From contig NC_058051.1 in NCBI RefSeq assembly GCF_020085105.1, positions 24,431,455 to 24,495,454 on the forward strand: a DNA stretch of 64,000 nucleotides, given 5' to 3'. The position numbers were made by a program, and so were the translations under genes. Origin of the DNA: Siniperca chuatsi (taxonomy: Eukaryota; Chordata; Actinopteri; Centrarchiformes; Sinipercidae). A model generated the notes under the pieces. That model made no database searches. It was not told the origin of the DNA and worked only from the letters and a program-made list of their open reading frames with translations. Shown here one piece after another: positions 35,101 to 51,900 of this stretch (its first letter is position 1; each line of letters opens with the position of its first letter).

Positions 35101-36604
35101 TGAGTCATGACCTGCCTGGATGTCGACATGCCTGGATCCCTGTTGAGAACACTTCACAGGAAATAGACCACTTTACAGTAAATATAGCACAAATTACATC
35201 CGATGTGTTTTAGTTCCTGAATAAATACAAAAAAAGGTACGTTTGCGACACATCACTTCACTGTACACTTCACTGCCTGACATGGAAAAGTCATCTTGAC
35301 ACTTTCCTCTCCACTGAGCACTGACCAACAACCGATGTAGAGTCAAAAGGATTTGTGATTAATTTGCAAGTACCAACCTTTCAAATCTGTGGAGACTGGT
35401 GTATAAATACACAAAAAACGATATCTATGAATTGGTGTAAACCGAGAAATGGGTTTAAGGTGACGTCCAATCTCTCAATAGACCAGAAAAATAAATTCTA
35501 TTCTTTATAACTCACATATACTTGTGGTACAACATCTGGAAGAATAAAAGTTCATTTTGAATCCCTCTCTCCAGTGGTAAAACAAATCATACAGATTCCA
35601 CATGTACAGCAAACCTTATGCAACCAACCATACTACATAATTACACTTCTGCCTTTATAAAACAAAATGGAAAGGGTGGGGAGAAAATAATATTTTTCAC
35701 TCGCAATTAAGGCCTGATTGAAATCCAGCCATCGTATGATCGTGTATTCCTCGATTAAAAAATAGCCTATATTTTGAATTTGAATGAAAGATAATTTCCA
35801 TTGTCTTTATTTGTGCGCTCAGACTGTGGCTGATGGAAAAGATGTTTCCATAGTGAGCAACATCAACTGTGTGAACATCCTCTAAATAGTCCAGGTTTAA
35901 CAGGTTGTATCTGACTGCGCCTCTCTGTCTCACCAGAACTGATGTTGAAGATTCATCTAAAGTGCTTATTTTTAGTTTTCTTCCTACTTCCATCCAAGAT
36001 ACACCACAACAAAGGGCGTCTTACTCATTTGTGAAAACCTATCCTCGCCCACTGTATGTTGTGAAGATGCAGAGTTGTGCAAAGGCCTTGTTGCATTGTC
36101 CTATCAGAGCACTCAGGTTCACACAGGCAAAGTTTTGTGTTGCTCTCTTGGATAGGATTTCTTGTTTTTATCAGCACCTATCCTGCCCGTTTCAAACAAA
36201 GCCCTGTCCTTACCTTCCCAGACAGCAACCATTCATTGTGCTTTCACTCCCACACAGCCACATTTATACGTCACAATACCCTCACCAACCTTGAGAGGAA
36301 AACAATCAAGTCTGAGGGTGCTGCATTTGTGCATAAATCATACATAATGTGGTTGAAAAGTTAAATCAGATTCCTACACACTGTGCTTCCCTGTGACTTT
36401 TTTATTTAATTATGTATGTCTTTCTCTTACACTGAGGTGGTGTAAACAGTGTGGAGATGGCAATGTGGGACTGCTGCCTCAAATTGCCATGATACATTAG
36501 TCTGTCAATACAACACTACTGTATCATTTTTATAGCTTGTCTAGATCTAGAAAATAGAAATTTCTTCATGCGTGGGAGCTTGAATGTGTGGTTGTGATCT
36601 ACTT

Positions 36605-36903
36605 CAGTGGTTTCAACTGGGGGTCAGGGCCCGTCCAGTGGTTCCAAAAAATATTTGAGGGGTCACCAGACACTTCGGCTAAACAAAATCATGTATATTT
36701 TTTCAGACATTTTTCTTTTGAAATAATAGATACTTTCACCTCTTGGCCTCTAAAAATCCTTCAAGTGAAACAAAATCGGAAAAGGAAAAATCACTCTTTG
36801 GTTGAACTGCTCACAACTCTCTCAACACTAACACTGTGAGGGGTCACAAGTCGACATTACTTTATTTTAAGGGATCACAATCCCAAACGCTTGGGAACCT
36901 CTG
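36605..36903. mobile_element. hAT-like miniature inverted-repeat element
   Basis: The left end CAGTGGTTTCAACTGGGGGTC pairs with the right end (minus strand) CAGAGGTTCCCAAGCGTTTGG. Eight bases on each side (ATCTACTT and GTCTACCT) agree at six positions, as expected for an aged hAT target-site duplication. Inside are only non-coding sequence and a GGGTCAC repeat pair. Confidence 0.75.
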
Positions 36904-37063
36904 GTCTACCTGATAGTTTGTGGCTATTTACAGTGTACCTGCAACTAGCTACACCTTGGTGAGTTTGACAACAATCAAGTATTATGATGTATTTGACCGA
37001 AAATCTCAATATTCAGAATGTTTGGGGTTTGATTGTTGGTGCTGAGACACTTGAAGAGAAATC

Positions 37064-37520
37064 ATTGAACAAGACTACACAGCAGTGCTTTGAGCTAAAT
37101 GTGCAGATGTTTAGCAGGTATGTTTACCATATTCACCATCTTAGTTTAGCATGTTAGTATTTTAACAGTTGCTAATTAGTACTGTACACAAAGTAGACCT
37201 ACAGCTGAGTTTGATGTGAATGTCATTAGTTTTGCAGATATTTGGTCATGCAGGAAGGTTTTGGACAAATTTAAATTTTGACCTGATGATGGCGCTATAT
37301 TGAAAGTCATGAAATTCATCCTCCAGGGACCTGAAATATCTGTAGCAAATTTCATAGCAATTTATTCGTCAAGATATTTCACTCAAAACCACAAACGTCT
37401 ACCTCATAGTACCTGAAAAGTCAGGGGATTGTGAAAGCCAGTAGGACTTATCCTCTGGGGAACATGAATGTATAAAATTACCAACCGACGCTGCCATCCA
37501 TACAGCCGTGCCGCTGTCAT
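37064..37520 (+). repeat. Fish interspersed repeat of unknown class
   Basis: Contains segments I recognise from many percomorph genomes: CAGTGCTTTGAGCTAAATG, TTTAGCAGGTATGTTTACCA, GACCTGATGATGGCGC, CAAATTTCATAGCAATTTAT and AAAGTCAGGGGATTGTGAAA. Boundaries are approximate and the class was not determined. Recognition is from memory, not a search. Confidence 0.6.
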
Positions 37521-38418
37521 GGCGAAAAACATCATTATCAGTGTGATTATCATTATTGATGTCAAAACAGGCAAAGGAATTGACCATTTTTTCTCAGCTA
37601 GAACACAATGAAAAGGTCAAATATTATTGAACTGTGGAGCCTTTAAGACCTTAAAAGACAACACACTATAAGCTCTATCATAATTTTAAAACAAGTAAAA
37701 AATTATCTCATAACACATTATAGATATATCGCCCAGCTCCAAATGCAACAGTACCTTTTTAGACGTTTTAGTCATTGATGTCGGGGGAATCCTGTGTAGA
37801 TCTTAAAGACCCACACAATGACTAACACACTCCTACACTGTAGGTTTGACCACCGTACTACATTAAGCTCTTCTGTTATTACTATTTCCGTTTTTAAATT
37901 CTGTTTCAAATATATTTTGTGAAAAAAGAAACAAAGAATGCTGACAGTTACAGTAGTTTATTCTGTATGTGCATTAAATAAATTATATGAATCTCCAACC
38001 AGCATGAACTGAAAACACACACACACACAGACACAGATTAAGTACAAACATATACTTAAAAACACACTTGTTTGTCTTTTGGGATGATCAATTTGATATG
38101 CCTACCATTCTGAGTTCAATGTCATGCACATGGTCTCAAATGCGAACAAGCAATTGCAGAACTGACAGCAAATAAGGTGGTTTTACTACACTTGATTACA
38201 CTGCTTGAATAACTGTTACATAAATAGTGAACTAGATCTAGTCAGTGTGATCCAAAGTGTTGGATGTGGTTTCTCTGGAACATTACGTTGTATCCTCTTC
38301 ACATAAATTCGGTCATATATGTACAAGTCAGAGGTAAGCCATGGCACATGCATGGGAGTAGTGCTCTCGTTCTTTCTTTATTGAAAAGCAATTTCTCAGC
38401 TGCAGCTGTAGGAGTACT

Positions 38419-38457
38419 GACACACACACACACACACACACGCACACACACACACAC
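38419..38457. repeat. (CA)n microsatellite
   Basis: An imperfect CA tract with one CG interruption, followed by a C-rich run, in the short interval downstream of wdr13. Confidence 0.9.
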
Positions 38458-38653
38458 CCCCCACCCCTTGAATTTCTAAGACATCCCGACCACCTACACA
38501 GCATGGTGTTCTATCTGATTGCACTTAAGTATCATTAAATTAAACGATTAACGCAGCCTGTTACATTCCAGTGAAAATCTACAGACTTGCTATTGGACGG
38601 TTAAGGAACGGTTAAGGAACGGCAGGCCTTTTGTATGCAGTGGATGGAAGCAT

Positions 38654-38659
38654 TTTATT
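38654..38659 (-). terminator. wdr13: wdr13 polyadenylation signal
   Basis: A canonical AATAAA on the minus strand begins 8 bases below the wdr13 stop codon, implying an extremely short 3' UTR if used. No competing signal was checked beyond about 200 bases. Confidence 0.55.
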
Positions 38660-38666
38660 GGTGGAG

Positions 38667-43216
<4,550 letters not shown>

Positions 43217-43832
43217 TCCACAAGCACTGTGGGTAGAGAGGAGTCCACTGCCAGGGCAGATAACTGTCAAAACACACAACACCCACTTCATATTTTTTGA
43301 ATCTACTTTCACTAATGAACTTCATATTAATGCACTGTATGAGAATGTAGCTTAGCTAACATGAATATTACATTCATAGAACTGAAATATCACCCCCACC
43401 CTCCCATCCACAATGTTGAATCAAGTGATGATACAGAATCTAATGGCACCACAGAAAACATACCTTGCTATTGAGCTGTTTTACTATTTGAGTTTGACAC
43501 CAGGAAATAATTGTTGAAGTGAACTGAAATAGTCAAATGGAGCTATATAATTAATGGGTTGGGCTGTTTTTTTGCCTGCGGATAGCAAGCAGCACCAACA
43601 GCAGGCGAGCCTTCTTGACAGCTAACGTCGCAAAGCTAACTAACGTTAGCTAGCAATTAGCAAGTTAGCCACAACATAATATGCGATCTCCTCGCATAAA
43701 AATCTGTTTTTCATTCATTCTTCAATTTACATAGATAGTCTATCAGTTAGCAATTTTACACAGAGTATTAGGCACTGCATTGTGATAATACAGCAAAGAA
43801 ACACCGAGAAATACATATGAAAACCGCTCACC

Positions 43833-44000
43833 TTCCTTAGCTTTTCTCCATCGCTGCTTTTTCTGTGAAGTCACATGACACGATGTAACCAGCCCACTTT
43901 CTGATGTGGAGCTACATGAATCCGGATGATGATTCACAGCATTTACATGATTTATTGTTTGATCCCATGTGATGAACCGACCACAATTTGATTGGATTAG
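43833..44000 (-). other. wdr13: Probable wdr13 leader exon and promoter
   Basis: On the minus strand GCTAAGGAAG is followed by a GTGAGC donor at 43832/43831. The first coding exon has acceptors at about 43248 (CCCTGGCAG) and 43229 (CTACCCACAG). The leader therefore appears to be non-coding with an intron of about 0.6 kb. The upstream limit is a guess. Confidence 0.4.
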
Positions 44001-44840
44001 AAAATGCAACAGGCCACGAACAAACACAGACACCACTTGATTTACAACATCATGGTTTCATAGGATGAATATTGATTTTTTTCCCCAGCCACTATAAAAT
44101 TATGCAACATTGTGAATTTCTGTTTACCATCCTCCAACCCATCCTACCCACATGCACAGAGTACAAACAATGGTACTAATAATACTTGCATATTAGGAGT
44201 GGTGCCTTTAGGGACCACAGAGGTCATGGAGGGGCAAAATAATCAATTGGTTAAAAGCAGCAATATTTTACTAGCCTGTATGGTAGTCCACATAATGAAA
44301 AATGCAAAGGATAGCAAATCTGAGCCTCACTTAATGATCCCTGCTATTATATCCTCCACTCCTATGGTGCTGACAATTCTGAACACTAATTTAGTGTTGT
44401 CATAGGCTATGTAACAACAAAATCTTCTCATTTGGGTTTCTCAGGACAAAATCCTAATCCTCTATCCAGTGTCTAATACGGCTGATCAACATGAAAGAAA
44501 GCTATCCCTGACCTAGTAGACTATTTACAAAAAACAAACACTATCATGTCGCCGGAAACATGATGAAAATGCTTTCTTGTCATGGACAATAGGTGAACAC
44601 AGTTCCAGTGGCTTCACAATGGCAGTATTACAAAGTCAGCTCTGAGGTTTCGCCTGGCTCAGCAAAGACCTGCAGAGCTGTGGGGCATGCTGCTCAGCTG
44701 ACGGGGCTCTTTGCTTGTTCATGGTGCTCTTTCTCGAAGGGGCCCCAGTGACAGAGCCATTCACAAGCACGGGCCATAAATGACCGAGTTGAACACCACA
44801 TTAAGCACTGCATTCTCAAAAATCAGCACTGACTGGAGCA
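44001..44840. other. Divergent interval between wdr13 and the small lysine-rich gene
   Basis: About 0.8 kb separates two divergently oriented first exons and could hold both promoters. I recognise no repeat in it. A plus-strand frame at 44112-44405 has no recognisable domain. Confidence 0.4.
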
Positions 44841-44848
44841 CAGCCAAA

Positions 44849-45440
44849 ATGCCAGGAACAAAAGGTAAGCAATGTGAAACAAAAATGTATATCTACAAAA
44901 TATTTTTGTTTAATTTATCTGGATAACAGAAGATAACAGACATATAAAAATTAGGTGATAGGTGTAATTTTTATAGAGTGACTGAGTGTTTTCACTATTT
45001 TCAGGTAATAAGTCGGACAAGAAGTCAGCTACCAAGGTAGGAAAATCATTAATACGCTAGTCCAAAATCCGAATTTTCTTCTCAATATTTGCATTTTTGT
45101 TGCTTCACTTTATTCATATTTGCTTTAATTTCACAGCAACCTCAGAGTCCTAAAGAGCAGCCGAAGAAAGGTGATCAGAAAGGAGATGATAACAAGAAGC
45201 AAGGAGGTAAACATTTATATAAAACCTACATTTTGTCAGCATGTTATTTTAACCCAGTTAATCAAATCTGTGAACATGATTTCCAAGAAGGGAAGAAAAG
45301 CTATTTTGTGCATCTACAAGAAATTCCCTATGTCTGGCACACAGTGTGGAAATGAGGTGCTGTGATTGCTGTGTCCCCAGTGAAGGTATCTGTCTGTGTT
45401 TCATCCCCTCGCAGGACAGCCGAAGGGAGAGAAGCAATAA
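44849..45440 (+). CDS. Proposed small lysine-rich protein (47 aa), four exons, unknown function
   Basis: Four short exons join in frame at good splice sites: 44849-44864, 45005-45036, 45137-45206 and 45415-45440. The product starts MPGTKGNKSDKKSATK and ends KQGGQPKGEKQ. It is rich in Lys, Gly, Gln and Asp, has no hydrophobic core, signal peptide or Cys, and is probably disordered. The ATG is preceded by CCAAA; donors are GTAAGC, GTAGGA and GTAAAC, and all acceptors are CAG. An AATAAA lies at 45869-45874. HMGN, SERF and parathymosin families were considered, but none of their signature motifs is present. Joining exon 2 directly to exon 4 gives another frame of similar quality (ending at 45528), so the true structure is uncertain. 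I do not recognise the gene. Confidence 0.42.
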
Positions 45441-45868
45441 CTTCCAGGCATTTGTGAAGATGGCTTTGGAGACGCTGCTGGGGTCCTGCCGTCGTAAACA
45501 TGGCGGCCCCCGGGGCAAACAGGACTGAGTGCGCCGCACTTTCCCCCTGAGCCTGCAGCCTGGGCTGTTGTGCAGCCTTCCAATACAGCATCTGCTCACC
45601 TCTCACAGAGGCAGAAAGTGAACCTGATCTCCATCCATCACCATCTGTTGTTCAACCTGTGTTCCTTCCCCCCCTCTCCAACCCTTTTCTGTCCCCTTCC
45701 CCATCACTATCCTCTCTGGCTTATTGGATGCTCAGAAATAGACTCCAGGTTAAACTGGACCATTGCTTTGAGCTAAAAAAAACCCCTTTCCCATCGTTCC
45801 CTAACGCACCCTCATACCATGACTGACTGTCTAACAGTCCATACAGTCTTCTTGTAAATAATCATTCA

Positions 45869-45874
45869 AATAAA
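45869..45874 (+). terminator. Polyadenylation signal of the small lysine-rich gene
   Basis: A canonical AATAAA about 430 bases after the proposed stop codon, followed by T/GT-rich sequence (CTCCATGTGTATCTG). It supports a transcribed plus-strand unit here. Confidence 0.4.
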
Positions 45875-45879
45875 CAACA

Positions 45880-47600
45880 ATTTCTTACAACACTCCATGT
45901 GTATCTGACCTCTATTTACACCTGATATCCTGACATCCATGTTTGGATTTTTTTCACATTGAATTAAACAACGACAGCAATCCAGGTTTCATGTAAAATT
46001 TTATAAAAATATCACAGGTGTATCAGTGCCTTCACATTTACAGGGAGAAAAGTTGGCTTAAAGTAAATATCAGAGTAATATTTAAAATAATCTTATACTT
46101 GTCGGATTGGGTGGTACTAGGTCTGCAGAGACTGAGCACTTGTTCTCAGGCATGAACGAACATTCAGGCTCCAATCTAAAACACTACATCTTAGTCAAGA
46201 AGCAAATCCTTTGACGTTATAGATTTAAGAAAGATGTAGACGAAATGTGAACACAATCTGATACAGACGCTCATTTGATTCTTTCATCAATGACATAAAT
46301 GCATCATTAAAAGCAGCAGTGTAATAAAAATCTATACTTATGGATACATATTTAATATAGTGTACTGTATAACTTCATCTAATATGAAGTTGGAAGAGAC
46401 ATTTAAACATTTTCCCCTACAGTAACACGTGTGGAATACCCTGATTCTAAACTTTTAATTTTCAATACTGAAGAGTGAAAGAGTATTTCAAATGTTCACA
46501 AATACTAATAGGACCTTCTCTAGGCAAAGGTACAGAATTTGATTGAATGGAAATTATAAAAATAACACAAAACAAAATACAAACACCATTAGGAAATTTC
46601 ACCACAAAAATTAATTCATAGACTTACTGATTCATTTTCTTTATCTAAAATTCACAAAAGGGAAAATAATTATTGACGACATTATAATTGCTGCCTTGTA
46701 ACCATAACATGTGCTCTTTTCATTCAAAGTAAACTTTGTTGTCTTACACATGCTCAAGAGACAAGCTATGTTAAAGGATATGCCTGGTGATATTCTATAT
46801 TTTTCTTATTGTCAACAGAAGTCCAAAAGCAACAATAAATTGATTCTACTAACAAGTGTTGCACTGGGTGACATGTTTCTTCATTACAATAAACATGGTC
46901 ACTGTAGTTTATTTTGAGTCAATCCCATATACATTGTCCTGCTGCTGTATATACTCACTAGAGCACTAAATGTGTATTAATCCGCTGCTGAAAAGAGTTC
47001 CCAACAAATGCACTACTGTCTTGTTTGAGAAACGTTTGCTAAAAACTACAGTGCCCAGCTGTTTTAGTAAATTATTCAGCCTTTTTAAAAAATGTAAGCA
47101 TATAGAATGGGCTTGGGGCTGAGAGCCACAAGACAGGCTGGGGAAGTCAGAAAGTATTGAGAGACGGACTAATGCATCGTTGGTTTCGGTATTTTCATGG
47201 GATTTCTTGAAAATAATAAAACCATAGAATATCAATAGCCTTATCCTTTAAACCTAAAAATACGATTGTAAAACACTTGAGGTGAGGGGAAACCACATCT
47301 GGAGGACATCTGCCGCAGTCAAATCTGAAACCTAAACAATGGGCTCTATCGTGAGTCCACAGAAAGGAGCAGTCGATCTCCACCATGCTGATAGATATTG
47401 ACTGTGACTCACCGTGAGACATCAGTAACTGCTGTCACACCATGAGGGCTTGACAACTGCTGCTCAGATAAAAAGGATTTGATACGGCGAAAGGGAGGGA
47501 GGAGCGGGCTATCATTTCATGGATATCAAAACTAGTCCCCAGCAGGTTAGAATAATAGATTACTCAGCCAACATGCGGCGCAACCTGAACACTCGGTGTT
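45880..47600. other. Tail-to-tail intergenic region between the small gene and porcn
   Basis: AT-rich sequence without recognised genes or repeats. Open frames are short and have no domain. On the minus strand an AATAAA at 47608-47603 is the likely porcn polyadenylation signal, 122 bases below its stop codon. Confidence 0.5.
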
Positions 47601-47729
47601 GGTTTATTGTTGTATACAGGTTGATTCAGTTCTCTTCGGTCTGATGCAGAATAAAGTCACAGTGCAGAAGTGGAGAACCAGCCATACAAATCTCATTATT
47701 GCTTCCTTCACTTTCTCTGTCTCTTATTA

Positions 47730-48915
47730 TTAGAGAATGAGGCGGTACAGTATCCAGCATCCAAATGTGAACCAGTGGCTTGTCCAGCTGAGCTCTGACC
47801 ACTTCTGAATGGTATGATGGGTTATATCGTCCTGTAGGGGGCAGTACATACTATGTAAGCTCAATGGAACAATGCATATACACAAACCTTTACTTATTTA
47901 TATAAAAACATTTTTACAAAAAATGGGATTCATCACTTGTTTGTTCTTACTTTCTGAACAGATTTAGAACTATCTAAAACCACTTAATACACAAAAATAA
48001 TTATATGCCAGTACACTTCCCTCTTTTGAACTATAAATACCACAGCTAGGTTACATTCCTATGTAGCATTTCACATGTCCATATGTCACATGGTGTGCTG
48101 TACATTCTATGAGTAGAGGGTGTAATTTTACATTGGTCTATTCTTTACACACAACATCTACTGCATGTCTCTCTGTCCTGAGGTTTCTTTAATTTTTTCC
48201 CCCATTAAAGAATTTTTTGAGGAGTTTTTCCTTATTTGAATTGAGTCTAAGGATAGAGGTTGTCATATGCTCTACAGATTGTAAAACCCCTTGAGGCAAT
48301 TTTGTGATTTGTGATATTGGGCTGTAGAAATAAAATTAAACATGCTGTGACCTCACCTCATCCTCCTCCATGTAGTCCACACTGGAGTTGAACACAGATC
48401 CCAGGTACGTCAGGTGGAGTATTGCCAATGCGCTGAATGCTATATTAATTATATACACCCATAGCTCCTGCAGAGAGAGTGAGACAAGGCATCATGTAAC
48501 AACAAGGAACTTCAATCAATATTTCGGACACTTTTATCCATATCTTTTTCATTGTAATATGTGTGGGTTTTCCTCTTAAAAAGGTTCTGCCGAAATTGTG
48601 ATTGGAACAATCAGCAGTATGTTGCAGTCCATGCAGGCTGGTTTTTCTTGGCAGAAATCATTATTCCCCCTCCCTGCTGCTCTTTATGTGGGTAACCAAT
48701 ATAACATAAGGGATTTTTGCTGGGCACCTTGCCAGTAAACTCCCAAAATACATCAACTGTCCATGGAGCCTACTGTATTTTAACTGCTGCAGTTGTGTTT
48801 TTTTTATGGCATTAAAACCTGATGTCCACACTGCTTTACATTAGGTATATCTTTTTAATTAATAGACTACTTCTTGTGTTTTCTAATATGATAGTCACTT
48901 TGTCTGTTGAGGAAG

Positions 48916-48951
<36 letters not shown>

Positions 48952-51900
48952 GGCTAAATCAAAGGGGAAAATTATAAGGGGTTAAATTTTCATATTTTAA
49001 AATATATGCAGATTAAAAATAGAGAACACATTTTTTCTGAATGTTAACTAGGCCAGAAGAGCTACTAGGTAGGCACCCTTTGAGCACCTCCTGCTCTGAA
49101 AGGAAGTGCCAGCAATGCCAGTGCAATGGCCATTTGCACAGATAAAATAATTGGAAGAAAACCAGAATATGTACAAAGAAAAAGTACAAAACACCACAGG
49201 CCTGTGGTCGGAATAGAGACTTCTATTTGTGCAGCATGAAGCATTAGTTGAACATGTTTTTGTTTTTTTTTGCTGAAAAAAACAAAAACTATTTAACTAT
49301 AACTAAACCAAAATAAAAAGTAAAAATAATAACAAATTAAAAATATGCAACTTTAAAAAACTCAGTATAGGTTACATTTGGAGCTGCATTATGAGTTTTT
49401 CTTAAAGGAATAGTTTGAAACTTGGGAAATAAGCTTATTTGCTTTTTTGGTGAGAGTTAGCTGAGAAGATCGATACAACTCTCATGTCTGTACTCAGCCA
49501 GGAGATTGTTAGCATACCTTAGCATAAAGACTGGAAGCAGGGGGAAACTGCTAGCCTGGCTCTGTCCAAAGGTAAAAACAAAATACCTACCAGTGACACT
49601 CCAGGAAGTCACTGCACCTAGCCAAGAAATAGTCCAGCACATAAACCCTTGTAAAACCACTACAGCTAGCTGTTTCCCCCACCTTCCAGTCTTTATGCTG
49701 AGCTAAACTAACAGTGTCCTGGCTCTAGCTTCATATTTAGCATACATGTTTAGCATACATATTCAGCACACATATTTAGCATTAAGGGTTTAGTGTACAT
49801 ATTAAGCATACATTTTTAGAGACATGTGAGTATTGATCTTCTCGTCTAACTTTCAGCAAGAAAGCAAACAAGCATATTTTTCAAAATGTCTAACTATTAC
49901 TTTAATATTCACACAAACCTGAAGAGCCCACTACTAATCTTAAATGACTGGTAAGAAAGGCCCCTCTCTTAAAAAAGGAGAAGGAAGAGAAAGGTTGCAT
50001 ATTACCTTTTTGTTTCGGTGAGTGCAGTTTGGCTGACATTTCTTTGACAGCACACAGGCATTAAAAATGGCTGCAAGCCTCTTCCGCAACACTGAAACAC
50101 AAAACAAGACCAAAGCATTAAAATAAAACCAGAGAGTTCCCTTTCAACCATAAGAAGTAAATTACAAGCACTGCAGTGAACAGAAACAGTGTGTAATAGC
50201 GGGTGCAATTAACCATTACTGCAAAGCTAAGCACCTTCTCTAAATGGAAAGACTCTAATGTGGAAAAGAGACAACATTAGGCACACTCTCACCGTGCTCA
50301 ATGTACGTGATGAACCCAAGAGATATTAGTACTGCACCCAGATGAAAACTCAAACCCTACCAGACACAAGAGTTAGAATCAAAACAATCCACCAGTTGAA
50401 AGAGACACACAACAGTACAGAGTATGAGGTAGAATTGCTCATGTAAGACTTCCACATAGTACTCACATGCAGAAGTGCGCTGGCTGTATATGTCACCATG
50501 ATTGCGGAAAACGTCCCAAATTTGAGAGCACTCTTAAAAACATCTGTGAGATGAGAGCATCAGCATGATTGAGAGTGTCTGTTTAAATGAGCCATTATCA
50601 TGCCGTTCATGAGAATGAAAAGCATAAACAGCTGCTGCCATCAAACAATCACTGTTAACATTATAACTCACAGGTGTGCAGAAAGCAAGACATGGGCAGA
50701 TTCCACGATGTTACCACCTCCACCATTGACCGAGGAAACTCTATATTCAGTGGCTTGGATACAGTCATATCCCTACAAAACAAAAAGTAAGGATGGGGGG
50801 GCTGGTTAAAAATGTGAATAAAGAGAAACACACTTTATGTTAATACTGCACATGCAATTCTGACCATTTGAGGTTTTCTTTCTCCTCTGTGAAGCCGGCC
50901 CCAGCCAGAGTAGTAGTAGTTTCGCTCAAATAACCAACAAAATAATTGCTGAAGTGGAAAGACATTGTGTTCTCATATGCCAGCAACCACCTAATGCAAA
51001 GATATTAAAAGAAGAAGAAGCAGACAGATATTACTTTCCAATTTCAGGTTAAATCGAACACGATTGAATGAATGAATGAATGAATTATTACATAACACTA
51101 AAAGACATACTTTGCCGGTGTACCTCTGAGAAGCAACAGAATAAAGAGAGAAGATGTAGCAGTTAGTGATACATTCAATTCTTAGAAATGCTTTATTGAC
51201 TGGCCGTGTGATGATCTACGTCTCACCACGTTTTTCAATGTGGTAAATGAGAGGGTGAGACGGGTGTCCTGGTACACATGTGGCTGCACAAAGAGGGGGA
51301 ATGATGTGGACACATGCGTGCAGGTAAAGGTGTTGCACAAATGGTAAACAGAAAATAAGCATGCATTAAAGAATACAAAATATATATAGGGCATGCCTAC
51401 AATGTTGAGTATGTTCAGAATCACTGAGGTGGACATTTAATTACCTGATCTTCCTCCTCTTTTTGCTGTGAACAAATCAGGTAATAGAATAAGCAATCCA
51501 AGCCAGGGAATAAACAGGGATTTAAATTTGTTGACGAGTATCTCTATGTTCCACTCACCTGCGTAGTAGCTTGTCTCCATAGACTGGTATGAAATAAGGG
51601 AAGAGGTAGGGTGCCACACAGTTGGAAATAACAAGGCAGACCTGGCTCTTCACCCAGCTAACAGACACTTTTAAAAGCCACGAAAAGCTCTGAGGTGAAG
51701 AAAGAACCAAAGATTTGAAAAGTTAGCGGCTCGTCTCAGGATAAATCTTTTAAATAATCCTTACCCCCACCTTCTTCCATACTTAAGAGATACTGTATCA
51801 CACTTACCAGCTTACGGCCTTCTAAAGCTTCTTTGTAGCTGTTGAAGCTGATCCAGGGACCAAAGATGACTGTGCCCACAAAGTAAATATAGCCCATGAA

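Larger units (their letters stand above)
35100..38640. other. Intergenic region between gpr173 and wdr13
   Basis: No gene was recognised. The region holds a hAT-like miniature element (36605-36903), a fish interspersed repeat (37064-37520) and a (CA)n tract (38419-38457). Both flanking genes point into it, so it is a tail-to-tail region. Confidence 0.6.

Noticed and set aside
45258-45606. Minus-strand frames over the small lysine-rich gene
   Set aside because: They are antisense to the proposed exon 4 and its flanks, have no domain, and the plus strand has matched splice sites.
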